NCBI GenBank assembly: GCA_913048435.1
Contig: CAJWWC010000004.1
Location: forward strand, 1-64,000
DNA length: 64,000 nt
Direction of reading: 5' to 3'
From: an uncultured Flavobacteriales bacterium
Lineage (GTDB): Bacteria > Bacteroidota > Bacteroidia > Flavobacteriales > UBA7312
Below the pieces are notes generated by a model that searched no databases, was not told where the DNA came from, and was given only the letters and a program-made list of their open reading frames with translations. The stretch's first letter is position 1. Every line of letters starts with the position of its first letter. The translations under genes were made by a program, and so were the position numbers. Of this stretch, positions 25,921 through 36,981 are shown piece after piece.

Positions 25921-27261
25921 TTATTTTTCTGTTGCTAATTTAACAAATTCATCGTAAGTCACCTCTTTATGTTTAAGAGTGAACTTTTCTTTGTATAATG
26001 CCATTGTCTTTACATCGTACAACTGGTTGTAAATTTTCTTACGTTCTTCTTCGTTACCCAACACTTTAATAGCTATTTCTTCTAGTTTTTTATCCTCAGG
26101 TGCTGGCTGACCATATTTTGCAAAGTTAGAAATGATTTGTTCTTTAGCGTGCTCTAAAACATCTTCATTTTTTACTTCTAAATTATACTCCTTGATAATT
26201 TTATTTTCTATCAATTGCCATTTCAAACTCTTGGAGTATTGCTCATACTCTGCATCCACCTGCTCTGCAGTCAACCCTTGTTCGTTAGTCGTCACTAGCC
26301 ATTTCTTCAAAAAAGTATCAGGCAAACTAATTTTTGTTTTTTTAATAAGATGCAGAATAATGTCATTTTTCAATTTGTTGTCACTTTCGCTAATAAAGGA
26401 TTTTTCTACTTCATCTTTTATTTTGGCTCTAAATTCTTTTTCACTTTTTACGTTGTCTTTGCCAAAAGTCTTATCAAATAATTCTTGATTCAATTCAGAC
26501 GGTTCCATTCGGCTAATTTTGTTTACTTTAAAATTGAAATCTGCGTCAAGTGTCTCTAATTCTTCTTTCTTAATGTTTAGCATGTGGTGGGTATCGTTGG
26601 AAAAATCCCTGTTAATACGTAATTTAACTTCATCACCTTCTGCTAATCCAACTAAGGTTTTTTGAGATTTTTTATCTTGAATAATATCCAATGCTACAGA
26701 TGAAGTATGATTAATACCTTCTTCCAAAACATTACCATTAGCATCTAATTGAGTAAACTCACCCATAATTAAGTCTGTTTTTTCAGACTTAGCTGGCTGT
26801 GTCATTTTTCCGTAACGCTTGGCCAAATCATTTACGTAATGATCTACCATTTTTTTGTCAGCTACAATTTTTAAAAAGTCAAATTTGCCTTTTTTGTCAA
26901 GAGCAACCTTAAATTCAGGAGCTAAACCCATCTCGTATTCGAAAGTAAATTCTGTTGCATTGTCCCAATCTACTTCTGAGGTTAATGGTAAAGGATTTCC
27001 TAAAACTTCAACTTTATTATCAGTTATATGTTTATAAATACTCTCTTGAAGTAATTTGTTAACCTCGTCAATTAAAACGGATTTACCAATCATTCTTTTG
27101 ACCTGTCCCATAGGTACTTTACCCTTTCGAAAGCCAGGGATATTAGCCGTCTTTCTGTAATTGACAATAACCTGTTTTACTTTAGTTTCATAATCTTTTA
27201 ATGAAACTTCTACTGTAAGTTTAGCATTTAAATCATCTATGCTGTCTTGCGTAATGTTCAT
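25921..27261 (-). CDS. tig: Trigger factor
   Basis: 446 residues. A ribosome-associated chaperone with the N-terminal ribosome-binding domain carrying the NIPGFRKGKVPMGQVKRM signature (GFRxGKxP), a divergent central FKBP-like domain, and a helical C-terminal domain. The ATG at 27261 (MNITQDSIDD) is chosen because the longer frame from 27288 adds nine unrelated residues and reaches the -7 motif at 27286-27293. The tig-clpP-clpX order is the common bacterial arrangement. Confidence 0.95.
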   Translation of the reverse strand: MNITQDSIDDLNAKLTVEVSLKDYETKVKQVIVNYRKTANIPGFRKGKVPMGQVKRMIGKSVLIDEVNKLLQESIYKHITDNKVEVLGNPLPLTSEVDWDNATEFTFEYEMGLAPEFKVALDKKGKFDFLKIVADKKMVDHYVNDLAKRYGKMTQPAKSEKTDLIMGEFTQLDANGNVLEEGINHTSSVALDIIQDKKSQKTLVGLAEGDEVKLRINRDFSNDTHHMLNIKKEELETLDADFNFKVNKISRMEPSELNQELFDKTFGKDNVKSEKEFRAKIKDEVEKSFISESDNKLKNDIILHLIKKTKISLPDTFLKKWLVTTNEQGLTAEQVDAEYEQYSKSLKWQLIENKIIKEYNLEVKNEDVLEHAKEQIISNFAKYGQPAPEDKKLEEIAIKVLGNEEERKKIYNQLYDVKTMALYKEKFTLKHKEVTYDEFVKLATEK

Positions 27262-27285
27262 AATTCCTAGGTTTTTGAAAGTCAG

Positions 27286-27293
27286 CAAAAGTA
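27286..27293 (-). promoter_or_regulatory. Bacteroidota -7 motif for tig (TACTTTTG)
   Basis: The plus strand reads CAAAAGTA, i.e. TACTTTTG on the minus strand, 24 bases before the tig ATG. A TTG 23 bases upstream (27319-27317) could be the -33 element but the spacing is long. Confidence 0.58.
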
Positions 27294-27504
27294 GTCATTT
27301 TATGTACAATAGCACACAACTGTTTCAATCAATTAAATACTCTCAGCAATAAACTTGTTATGGATAAATTTATCATTACCTGTTGTGCACCAGCAATACT
27401 AAATAATCCAACTTAAATTATACTTGAAACTAATGGATTTGAATTCGTCTAAAACGTTAGTGTATGACAAACTAAATCAAAAAATCTAAGACCACTAACA
27501 AAGC

Positions 27505-29229
27505 CTAGTTCATACTTGCCAATTCTGTTTTGATGAAGTCGGCTAACTCTTTGACATAATCTTGTGAGAAATTAAACTCTATGCCGGCTGTCTGGTAAAG
27601 TTCCCCAATGGATTTGGTATATCCTAATTTTAAAGCTGCATCGTAATTATCTAAGGCGGTGTTACCTAGCTGTTTGTAACTTCTCCACATGGCGATTGCA
27701 CCCAATTGTGCCATACCATATTCTATGTAATAAAAAGGGACTTCGTACAAATGCAATTGTCGTTGCCATATGTTCTGATGAGCTTTTTCGTGACCGTCCC
27801 AATTGACTATTGAACTACTTAGTTCAGACGTAATGTTTTCCCATTCGGCACGTCTTTCGTCTGCTGTATGCGATGTAGTATAAATCCATTGTTGGAATCT
27901 ATCAATAGCTGCAATCCAAGGTAAACCTTCCAAAACCTTTTGCATTTGTTCTTTCTTGGCCCTATTAAGTTCTTCTTCATTGTCGTAGAACTCATCCCAA
28001 GTATCCATAGATATAAGCTCCATTGACATAGAGGCTAGTTCAGCCACTTCTGAAGGAACGCTTTTGAAAGCAGCCAAAGGTAAATCTCTACTTAAAAAAG
28101 AATGGATAGCATGTCCACCTTCGTGAACCATCGTAACCAAATCTCTTTGGGAACCAACTGCATTCATATAAATAAAAGGAACACCTATTTCGTACAAAGG
28201 ATAATTAAATCCTCCTGGTGCTTTACCCTCTTTGGATTCTAAATCTAAATGCCTCATGGCCTTCATAGTACTTAAACACTCGCCATAATACGGACGTAAA
28301 CGATTAAAACATCTAATGGACTTATTTATTAAATCTTGGCCTCCTTCAAAAGGTTTTAGAGGAGCTTTACCACTTGCATCTACTGAGGTATCCCAAGGCA
28401 TGTATTTTTTTAATCCCATCTTGTCCATTCGGCTTTTATCAAATCCTTCAATAATGGGTACTATCTCTTTAGCTATGGAGTCGTGAAAAGCATAACAATC
28501 TGCTGGTGTATAATCAAAACGACCCATAGCTGCAAATTTGTAGTCTCTATAATTTTCAAAACCAGCATTTTTAGCAATCTGTTGACGTAGTGCAATCAAT
28601 TCGTCAAATAATTTATCTAGAACATTAACATCTTGTAATCGTCTATCATTGATAATATTAAACACTTCTTCACGCTTTTCTCTATTAGTATCCTTTAAAA
28701 ACTGAGCTGCTCTTTGCATAGTCATTTTTTGACCGTCTATTTTAACAGTCATCTTGGCTACAATAGCACCATACTCTTGTTGCTTGGTTTCCATTTCAAC
28801 CATCAAAGGAATATTTTCGTCTCTATATATTTCAATAGCTTTTTGCAAACCTCTTAAGTAGATACTGTATTTTTCATTGTCTAACCCTCCTAAAAATAAA
28901 CTACTATTTAATTTTACATTTAATTGATGAGAAAAAGGGGCTATTTTTGGTGATATCTCCTGAATCCAAAAAGCAAAATCTGCAGCTAATTTTTGGTCTG
29001 TTGTATCAATGTTCATCTTAATATATCTCCAAGCCTGTTCTTCTTCTAAAACAGATTCTAACTCACTCCTATTCAACATCCATTGCTCCAAGTCAGTTAC
29101 TGAATTAATATCTCTTTCCAATAAAGATTTAAAATAAATTTCAATTTTTTCCCAACTATCAACTATTAAATTTTCATCAATAAATTGTCTTTTTGGACGA
29201 GTCGGTATTTTTACAGTGTTAGTTTCCAT
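27505..29229 (-). CDS. M3 family oligoendopeptidase
   Basis: 574 residues. A zinc metallopeptidase of the oligoendopeptidase F/M3 group that cleaves small peptides in the cytoplasm. The HExxH site is in TMVHEGGHAIHSFLS, with the third zinc ligand in the following SEVAELASMSMELIS (Glu). The family block FNYPLYEIGVPFIYMNAVGS and the C-terminal YYIEYGMAQLGAIAMWR are present. The ATG at 29229 (METNTVKIPT) is chosen over one 39 bases upstream, which would overlap the DUF5606 gene. It is co-transcribed with DUF5606 (7-base gap). The 243-base gap to tig on the downstream side holds only the tig promoter and an AT-rich stretch. Confidence 0.93.
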   Translation of the reverse strand: METNTVKIPTRPKRQFIDENLIVDSWEKIEIYFKSLLERDINSVTDLEQWMLNRSELESVLEEEQAWRYIKMNIDTTDQKLAADFAFWIQEISPKIAPFSHQLNVKLNSSLFLGGLDNEKYSIYLRGLQKAIEIYRDENIPLMVEMETKQQEYGAIVAKMTVKIDGQKMTMQRAAQFLKDTNREKREEVFNIINDRRLQDVNVLDKLFDELIALRQQIAKNAGFENYRDYKFAAMGRFDYTPADCYAFHDSIAKEIVPIIEGFDKSRMDKMGLKKYMPWDTSVDASGKAPLKPFEGGQDLINKSIRCFNRLRPYYGECLSTMKAMRHLDLESKEGKAPGGFNYPLYEIGVPFIYMNAVGSQRDLVTMVHEGGHAIHSFLSRDLPLAAFKSVPSEVAELASMSMELISMDTWDEFYDNEEELNRAKKEQMQKVLEGLPWIAAIDRFQQWIYTTSHTADERRAEWENITSELSSSIVNWDGHEKAHQNIWQRQLHLYEVPFYYIEYGMAQLGAIAMWRSYKQLGNTALDNYDAALKLGYTKSIGELYQTAGIEFNFSQDYVKELADFIKTELASMN

Positions 29230-29236
29230 AATGGTA

Positions 29237-29662
29237 TTATTTATCTTCCTTAACTTCTTTTTTAGCAATTTGTTTTTTAGGCATTTTAATTAAGCCTTGT
29301 TCTTGCAAAATATTGTACCATTGTGCTAATTTTTTAATATCAGAATGGTAAACTTGGTCTTCATCAAACTCAGGTAAAACGGCTCTCATCCAATTGAACA
29401 TTTCATCTTTTGGTGACTTGTGATTTATACAAGCTCCACCACTTTCTTTAATGGCAATAGCATCAAAAATATCACTTATGGGCACTGTATCAGAGTAGGT
29501 ATATATTCCAATATCTTCCAAAGCACTAACTTGATGAGAAGCGTAAAGTGGCATTCTCTTTTTATCAATTAATGACTCCACAACAATGGTGTTTTTGGCT
29601 TGACTTATCATCTTGAAAAGACCAGGTTTTCCAGCAATGGATAAAATTCCTTCTAAGTTCAT
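29237..29662 (-). CDS. DUF5606 domain protein
   Basis: 141 residues. The sequence MNLEGILSIAGKPGLFKMISQ, followed by VVESLIDKKRMPLYASHQVSALEDIGIYT (in blocks), matches the Bacteroidota DUF5606 family as I recognise it: a small N-terminal beta domain, an acidic helical middle (MRAVLPEFDEDQVYHSDIKKLAQWY) and a lysine-rich tail (KMPKKQIAKKEVKEDK). No enzymatic motif is apparent. It precedes the M3 peptidase by 7 bases and is driven by a -7/-33 pair upstream. The role is unknown. Confidence 0.8.
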   Translation of the reverse strand: MNLEGILSIAGKPGLFKMISQAKNTIVVESLIDKKRMPLYASHQVSALEDIGIYTYSDTVPISDIFDAIAIKESGGACINHKSPKDEMFNWMRAVLPEFDEDQVYHSDIKKLAQWYNILQEQGLIKMPKKQIAKKEVKEDK

Positions 29663-29681
29663 AATGTAAAAATTTGGGTAG

Positions 29682-29712
29682 CAAAGCTACACTTTTCACA
29701 ATACGAGTGCAA
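29682..29712 (-). promoter_or_regulatory. Bacteroidota promoter for the DUF5606-M3 pair
   Basis: Minus-strand TAGCTTTG (29689-29682), with TTG (29712-29710) at 20 bases spacing. The ATG of DUF5606 is 20 bases downstream. Confidence 0.62.
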
Positions 29713-29722
29713 TAATTAAAAT

Positions 29723-30172
29723 CTAATTTTGATATTCTGGAACTTCATTTAAGAAATCATAAGATACTTTATCATAATTCATCAAACAACAATAGTGCTC
29801 TAGGCCATTTGAAACCATCAAATAGGGTACTTTTAAATCAAAATTATATCGAGCTATTTGCTCAAAAACCTTTTGATTAATCTTAACACTCGGGGCTTTA
29901 CACTCCACTATAACTACAGCTTTGCCTAAAGTATCAAAACAAACAATATCGGCACGTTTTTTCATGTAGTTATACGCCAATGCATGTTCAATAGACATCA
30001 ACGAAACGGGATATTTCTTATAGACATTCAAGTAATGTACCAAATTTTGTCTCACCCACTCTTCGGGTGTCAGTTTAATGTATTTTTTTCTAACTTCATC
30101 AAAAATATATTCGGAACCTTCAATCCATTTAAGTTTGAAGTCGTATTTTGGCAAGTTTAAATTGACTTTCAT
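29723..30172 (-). CDS. Stand-alone HsdR N-terminal (PD-(D/E)XK) domain protein
   Basis: 149 residues. It matches the N-terminal nuclease domain of type I restriction HsdR subunits: EEWVRQNLVHYL, a DIVCFD Asp, then AVVIVECKAPS giving the Asp...Glu-x-Lys catalytic core. The helicase and translocation domains of a real HsdR are absent, as are hsdM and hsdS. The start ATG at 30172 (MKVNLNLPKYD) is used; the longer frame to 30223 would run into holA. Only 14 bases separate it from the divergent holA start. Small proteins of this kind are common next to holA in Bacteroidota, so it is probably a house-keeping nuclease, not a restriction enzyme. Confidence 0.85.
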   Translation of the reverse strand: MKVNLNLPKYDFKLKWIEGSEYIFDEVRKKYIKLTPEEWVRQNLVHYLNVYKKYPVSLMSIEHALAYNYMKKRADIVCFDTLGKAVVIVECKAPSVKINQKVFEQIARYNFDLKVPYLMVSNGLEHYCCLMNYDKVSYDFLNEVPEYQN

Positions 30173-30186
30173 AATAGCACAAAGAA

Positions 30187-31185
30187 ATGAATTTTGAAGC
30201 AATCCTTTCGGACTTAAAAGCAAAAAAATATTACCCCGTTTATTTTCTAATGGGTGAAGAAAGCTATTACATAGACTTCATCAGTGATTACATCAGTAGC
30301 GAAGTACTTAACGACACAGAAAAAGAATTCAATCATAGGATATTGTATGGTAAAGATATTGATGTTCAAACCATAATTTCTACTGCCAAACAATTTCCAT
30401 TTATGGGAGAGCGTATGGTAGTTATTATCAAAGAGGCTCAACAGCTCAAAAAAATAGAACAACTTGAGAACTACCTCAACAACCCTCATGAATCAACAAT
30501 TCTTGTTTTTTGCTACAAATACAAATCTCTTGATAAACGCAAAAGTATTTACAAAACCTTATCCAAAAAAGCGGTCCTTTTTGAAAGTAAGAAATTATAC
30601 GACAATCAAATTCCAGAGTGGATAGTAAGCTACCTCTCCTGCAAGCAATACAAGATTGGGCACAAGGCTACTCACCTAATCGCTGAGTATTTAGGAAATG
30701 ATTTAAATAAAGTCAGCAACGAACTTGATAAACTTATGATAATTACACCAGCCAACAGTGAAATAACTGCGGAAAGTATTCAAACAAATATCGGTATCAG
30801 TAAAGACTACAACAATTTTGAATTGACTAATGCATTAGCTAAAAAGGATATTCTAAAATGTAATCGTATTGCAAACTATTTTGCTCAAAACCCAAAAAAT
30901 AATCCCCTTGTAATTAGCGTTGGTGTTATTTTTAATTTCTTCCAAAAAATATTGTTGTACCACACTCTGAAAAATAAATCGAACAGTAATGTCGCACGAA
31001 TTCTGAAAGTAAACCCTTACTTCATTAAAGATTATCAAATTGCAGCTATGAATTATAACAAAAGAAAGTCTATGGATATTATTGGATTGTGTAGAACCTA
31101 CGATATGAAATCTAAAGGTGTAGATAATCATTCCATTAACGAAGATGAATTGCTAAAAGAATTTTTGTTCAAAATTCTGCATTAA
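30187..31185 (+). CDS. holA: DNA polymerase III subunit delta
   Basis: 332 residues. HolA opens and loads the sliding clamp with the DnaX and delta' subunits. Family pattern: MNFEAILSDLKAKKYYPVYFLMGEESYYID at the start, QFPFMGERMVVIIKEAQQL, ESTILVFCYKYKSLDKRK, YLGNDLNKVSNELDKLM, and the C-terminal collar domain. DnaX is also in this window (50669-52429). The ATG at 30187 is 14 bases from the divergent HsdR-N gene. Confidence 0.93.
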   Translation: MNFEAILSDLKAKKYYPVYFLMGEESYYIDFISDYISSEVLNDTEKEFNHRILYGKDIDVQTIISTAKQFPFMGERMVVIIKEAQQLKKIEQLENYLNNPHESTILVFCYKYKSLDKRKSIYKTLSKKAVLFESKKLYDNQIPEWIVSYLSCKQYKIGHKATHLIAEYLGNDLNKVSNELDKLMIITPANSEITAESIQTNIGISKDYNNFELTNALAKKDILKCNRIANYFAQNPKNNPLVISVGVIFNFFQKILLYHTLKNKSNSNVARILKVNPYFIKDYQIAAMNYNKRKSMDIIGLCRTYDMKSKGVDNHSINEDELLKEFLFKILH

Positions 31186-31216
31186 AAACAATACCTTTAT
31201 AGTCTCAAATTGATTG

Positions 31217-33466
31217 ATGAAAACTAAACTAACTTTTCTGCTTTTAATTTTTATTCAACTTACACTATTTGCTCAAAAAGGTAGTGTTAGAGGCTTCGTA
31301 TACGACAAAGAAAACGGAGAACCTGTTATGTTCTGTAATGTAATTATTGAGGGTAAGTCGATAGGAGCATCTACCGACGTTAATGGTTTTTTTAACATCA
31401 CAAATGTACCTACTGGAAATCACAATTTATTTGTTACCTACATAGGCTACGATACCCTGCGTCAAGAAATCACACTAAAAGATAAACAAATACTTAATCG
31501 AAAGTTGGAAATTTCTCCTTCATCAGTACAAATAGAAACCGTCACAGTATCTGCCGACAGGCAAGAAATGAAAACTGAAGTAAAAGTGTCTGTTACAAAG
31601 ATTACCCCGAAAGATATTAAGTTAATCCCCGCTATTGGTGGAGAACCCGATTTAGCCCAATATCTACAAGTTTTACCTGGGGTAGTTTTTACTGGTGACC
31701 AAGGAGGACAACTATACATTAGAGGAGGCTCACCGATACAAAACAAGGTTTTACTAGATGGTATGATTGTTTACAATCCCTTTCATTCAATTGGTTTATT
31801 CTCTGTATTTGACACAGATTTAATTAGAAATGCCGACATATATACTGGTGGCTTTGGAGCGCAATATGGTGGACGTATTTCCTCAATTATGAACATCACC
31901 ACCAAAGACGGAAACAAAAATAGATTTACAGGTAAAGTATCTACTAATAGCTTTGGTAGTAAGCTAATGATGGAAGGTCCTTTCTTTAAAAAAGGGGGCA
32001 ATGCGTCATTCATACTTTCCGCCAAAACATCATATCTAAATAAAAGTTCAAAACTACTTTATACCTACATAGATACAGCTGGTTTGCCATACAGCTATAC
32101 AGATCTGTATGGTAAAATTTCTGTCAATAGCAGCAATGGAAGTAAGTGGAGCATGTTTGGCTATAACTATAGAGACAAGGTAAGTTACAGAGACGTGTCC
32201 AATCTAGCTTGGAATTCAGGAGGTATCGGAAGTAACTTCATACTTGTACCCTCAGGAACCTCAACAATAATAGAGGGTACATTTGCCTATTCTTCTTACC
32301 TAATTCGTTTGGAAGAATCTGTATTAAAACCTAGACAAAGTGGAGTGAATGGCTTTAACTTAGGTCTGAATTTTACGAGTTTCAATGACGAGAATGAATT
32401 GCAATATGGACTGGAAGTTTTAGGCTATCAAACTGATTTTGACTTTACCAATGCTACAGGTTTAAAAACAGAGCAAAAAGAAAATTCAACTGAATTATCA
32501 GGATTTTTAAGATATAAAATCAAAACCCAAAAGCTAATTATAGACCCTGGGATTAGAATTTACAAATATAATTCATTAGGTGCTACATTTGAACCTAGAT
32601 TAGGTGCAAAATTTCTAGCTACTGATAATCTACGTTTAAAACTAGCGGTTGGAAGATATTCTCAAAATTTAGTAAGTACCAACTCGGACCAAGATGTAGT
32701 TAACTTATTTTACGGTTTCCTTTCTGCCCCAGACAATTTACCTGATGAATTCAAGGGTAAAGAAGTCGTTAATGGGTTACAATTGGCAAACCACCTAATT
32801 ATAGGAGTTGAATATGATATTTCATCGAAAATTGACTTCAATTTAGAAGGCTATGTCAAAGACTTTACACAACTTACGAACATCAATAAAGAAAAAATTA
32901 ACCTATCTGATCCAGACTTTATTATAGAACAAGGACAAGCAATGGGGGTTGATGTAGTACTAAAATATAACGACCCTAAATTCTATTGTTGGTTGGTTTA
33001 CTCTATTGGTCACATCACTAGAACAGGAGAGGACATAAAATACAACCCTCACTTCGATAGAAGACACAACATAAACTTAGTCAGTACTTACAAGTTTGGT
33101 GCAGAAAAAAATTGGAGTTTTGATGCCCGATGGAATATCGGCTCAGGCTTTCCTTTTACCCAAACGCAAGGTTTCTACCCTTCACTTGATTTTTCTGATG
33201 GTATTAATACCAATTATGCATCAGAAAGTGGCGAGTTAGGAATTATCTATGCTGGACTAAATCAAGGCAGATTACCATGGTATCATCGATTAGATATTGC
33301 ATTAAAAAAACAACAGAAATTGAGTAAATACTCTACATTCGAATGGAATGTTGGAATTACTAACGTGTACAATAGAGAAAATATATTTTATTTCAACAGA
33401 ATAGAATATAAAAGAGTTAACCAATTACCATTTATGCCTAGTGTAGGTTTGAGTTTAACTTTTTAG
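31217..33466 (+). CDS. TonB-dependent receptor with carboxypeptidase-regulatory-like domain
   Basis: 749 residues. An outer-membrane active transporter. A signal peptide (MKTKLTFLLLIFIQLTLFAQ) is followed by a CarboxypepD-regulatory-like beta domain (GSVRGFVYDKENGEPV to about residue 95), a plug domain with LPGVVFTGDQGGQLYIRGG and NKVLLDGMIVYNPFH, and a beta-barrel ending in ...GLSLTF with a terminal Phe, the usual outer-membrane insertion signal. The ATG at 31217 is preferred to an overlapping TTG at 31214. There is no SusD partner, so it is not a polysaccharide utilisation pair; the ligand is unknown. Confidence 0.93.
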   Translation: MKTKLTFLLLIFIQLTLFAQKGSVRGFVYDKENGEPVMFCNVIIEGKSIGASTDVNGFFNITNVPTGNHNLFVTYIGYDTLRQEITLKDKQILNRKLEISPSSVQIETVTVSADRQEMKTEVKVSVTKITPKDIKLIPAIGGEPDLAQYLQVLPGVVFTGDQGGQLYIRGGSPIQNKVLLDGMIVYNPFHSIGLFSVFDTDLIRNADIYTGGFGAQYGGRISSIMNITTKDGNKNRFTGKVSTNSFGSKLMMEGPFFKKGGNASFILSAKTSYLNKSSKLLYTYIDTAGLPYSYTDLYGKISVNSSNGSKWSMFGYNYRDKVSYRDVSNLAWNSGGIGSNFILVPSGTSTIIEGTFAYSSYLIRLEESVLKPRQSGVNGFNLGLNFTSFNDENELQYGLEVLGYQTDFDFTNATGLKTEQKENSTELSGFLRYKIKTQKLIIDPGIRIYKYNSLGATFEPRLGAKFLATDNLRLKLAVGRYSQNLVSTNSDQDVVNLFYGFLSAPDNLPDEFKGKEVVNGLQLANHLIIGVEYDISSKIDFNLEGYVKDFTQLTNINKEKINLSDPDFIIEQGQAMGVDVVLKYNDPKFYCWLVYSIGHITRTGEDIKYNPHFDRRHNINLVSTYKFGAEKNWSFDARWNIGSGFPFTQTQGFYPSLDFSDGINTNYASESGELGIIYAGLNQGRLPWYHRLDIALKKQQKLSKYSTFEWNVGITNVYNRENIFYFNRIEYKRVNQLPFMPSVGLSLTF

Positions 33467-33500
33467 AAAAAATCTATTTTCATCTTAGATTTTCTTTTAA
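33467..33500 (+). terminator. AT-rich rho-independent terminator after the TonB receptor
   Basis: AAAATCTA and TAGATTTT (33469-33476 with 33486-33493) make an 8-bp stem with a 9-base loop, followed by CTTTTAATTT. It begins immediately past the stop at 33466. The stem is AT-rich, so strength is uncertain. Confidence 0.5.
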
Positions 33501-33527
33501 TTTCGCATACAAATAAATTTACATTAA

Positions 33528-35165
<1,638 letters not shown>

Positions 35166-35168
35166 ACA

Positions 35169-36980
35169 ATGGACAGAAATTCCATAACGGGAGTAATTTT
35201 AATTGTATTGATAGTAATTGGCTATAATGCACTATTTCCACCCGTAATTGAGGTTGAAACAAAAACATCTGACAACAACACTAACGTTATTGTAGAAGAA
35301 AAAGTTTCTGTTAATGAAAAAACGAATACTAGTATTGTTTCAGACACTGCTGAACTCTATGATTTATACCAACGTACATATGGTGTATTTGCTTCTTCGG
35401 CACAGGGTAGCGATGAAGACATCCTTATTGAAAATGATGTTTTGAAATTATCCATTTCACCAAAAGGAGGACGGATAGTTTCTGCTATTTTGAAAGACTA
35501 TCAAACTACTGATTCTTTACCACTAAATCTTGTCGATAGAGATTCTTCGGCCTTTAATATCACATTCTTTTCTGATGGAAATCGTATCATTAATACCCAA
35601 GACTTATATTTCAAATCAGTAGATAAATCAGACCGTTCTGTCACTATGCGCATGATGGCGTCTAATGGTGGATTCCTGGAATACGTCTACCAACTCAATG
35701 ACGGCGATTACATGATGGACTTCAATGTTAACACTGTAGGTTTAGATAAAATTATCCCTTCTAATCGCAATGATTTAGAGTTAAAATGGTCTATCAATTT
35801 ACCAAGTACAGAAAAGAGTATAGAAAATGAAAGAATGTATTCAACAGTATACTTCAAATACCTCAACGATGAAGTAGATTACCTTTCAGAAACTAAAGAT
35901 GATGAGGAAAGTTTAGAAGGAAAAGCCCAGTGGATTGGACTAAAACACCAATTCTTTAGCTCAGTACTTATCAATAATGACGGCTTCGAAAAACCGACTT
36001 CAGTAAAAACTACAACTAAAGAAAGCTCGACGGATTTTGTGAAAAATCTTGAGGTAGAAACTCAATTACCTTACAGTCATAATTTCCGTGAAAGTATTCC
36101 TTTAAAATTATATTTAGGTCCAAACCACTACGAGACGCTTTCTACATATAATATGGATTTGGAAAGAATGATACCTTTGGGCTGGGGCATATTCAGGTGG
36201 GTAAATAAATATGCCGTTATTCCAATTTTTAATTGGTTAGACAACAGTATCACTAATTACGGTATTATCATTTTAATAATGACTTTCATCATTAAGATGG
36301 CTCTAGCACCATTTACATTGAAAGCTTACAAATCACAAGCTAAAATGAAGGTTTTAAAACCTGAAATTGATAAAATCAATGAAAAGCAAAAGGACAAAGA
36401 CCCCATGAAAGCCCAACAAGCTACAATGGCACTCTACAAAAAAGCTGGAGTTAACCCCCTTGGAGGATGTGTCCCTATGCTATTGCAGATGCCTATTTTA
36501 TTTGCATTGTTTCGTTTCTTTCCTGCAAGTATAGAGCTTCGTCAAAAATCATTTTTATGGGCAACTGATTTATCCACTTATGATTCAGTTCTTGATTTAC
36601 CGTTTGAGATTCCGTTTTATGGCGACCATGTTAGTTTGTTTACCTTACTTATGACTATTTCTACATTGTTATATACTAGAATGAATAGTCAGATGAGTGG
36701 ACCACAAATGGCACAAATGAAGTGGATGATGTATCTCATGCCAATCATGTTCTTAGGTTTCTTTAATAATTATGCTGCTGGATTAAGTTATTACTATTTC
36801 TTAGCTAATATGGTAACCTTTGGACAGCAATTTATAATGAGAAAATACTTTATTGACGAAGCAGCTATTTTAACTCAAATAGAGAATAACAAGAAAAAGC
36901 CTGTTAAGAAATCTAAATTCCAAAAGCGTTTGGAAGATATGGCTAAAAAACAAAAAGAAGCAGCCAACAAAAGAAGATAA
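35169..36980 (+). CDS. yidC: Membrane protein insertase YidC
   Basis: 603 residues. YidC inserts proteins into the inner membrane, alone or with SecYEG. It begins with one membrane helix (ITGVILIVLIVIGYNALF), then a large periplasmic beta domain (about residues 80-330, DVLKLSISPKGGRIVSAIL), and the conserved five-helix insertase core (YGIIILIMTFIIKMALAPFTLKAYKSQAKM in blocks; GVNPLGGCVPMLLQMPILFALF; AAGLSYYYFLANM). The positively charged tail (KKKPVKKSKFQKRLEDMAKK) would contact ribosomes. It abuts the convergent mqnA stop with one base between. Confidence 0.97.
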   Translation: MDRNSITGVILIVLIVIGYNALFPPVIEVETKTSDNNTNVIVEEKVSVNEKTNTSIVSDTAELYDLYQRTYGVFASSAQGSDEDILIENDVLKLSISPKGGRIVSAILKDYQTTDSLPLNLVDRDSSAFNITFFSDGNRIINTQDLYFKSVDKSDRSVTMRMMASNGGFLEYVYQLNDGDYMMDFNVNTVGLDKIIPSNRNDLELKWSINLPSTEKSIENERMYSTVYFKYLNDEVDYLSETKDDEESLEGKAQWIGLKHQFFSSVLINNDGFEKPTSVKTTTKESSTDFVKNLEVETQLPYSHNFRESIPLKLYLGPNHYETLSTYNMDLERMIPLGWGIFRWVNKYAVIPIFNWLDNSITNYGIIILIMTFIIKMALAPFTLKAYKSQAKMKVLKPEIDKINEKQKDKDPMKAQQATMALYKKAGVNPLGGCVPMLLQMPILFALFRFFPASIELRQKSFLWATDLSTYDSVLDLPFEIPFYGDHVSLFTLLMTISTLLYTRMNSQMSGPQMAQMKWMMYLMPIMFLGFFNNYAAGLSYYYFLANMVTFGQQFIMRKYFIDEAAILTQIENNKKKPVKKSKFQKRLEDMAKKQKEAANKRR

Positions 36981-36981
36981 T

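Noticed and set aside
27456..27499. GTTAGTG...CACTAAC inverted repeat after the M3 peptidase gene, as a terminator
   Set aside because: The 7-bp arms are separated by 30 bases and no T-run follows on the minus strand; likely chance in AT-rich DNA.
29723..31185. HsdR-N gene plus holA read as part of a restriction-modification or defence island
   Set aside because: There is no methylase, specificity, helicase or other defence gene within the window; the neighbours are core replication and envelope genes.
31217..33466. TonB receptor as part of a polysaccharide utilisation locus
   Set aside because: No SusD-like gene, glycosidase or regulator is adjacent; pyrG-yidC follow.
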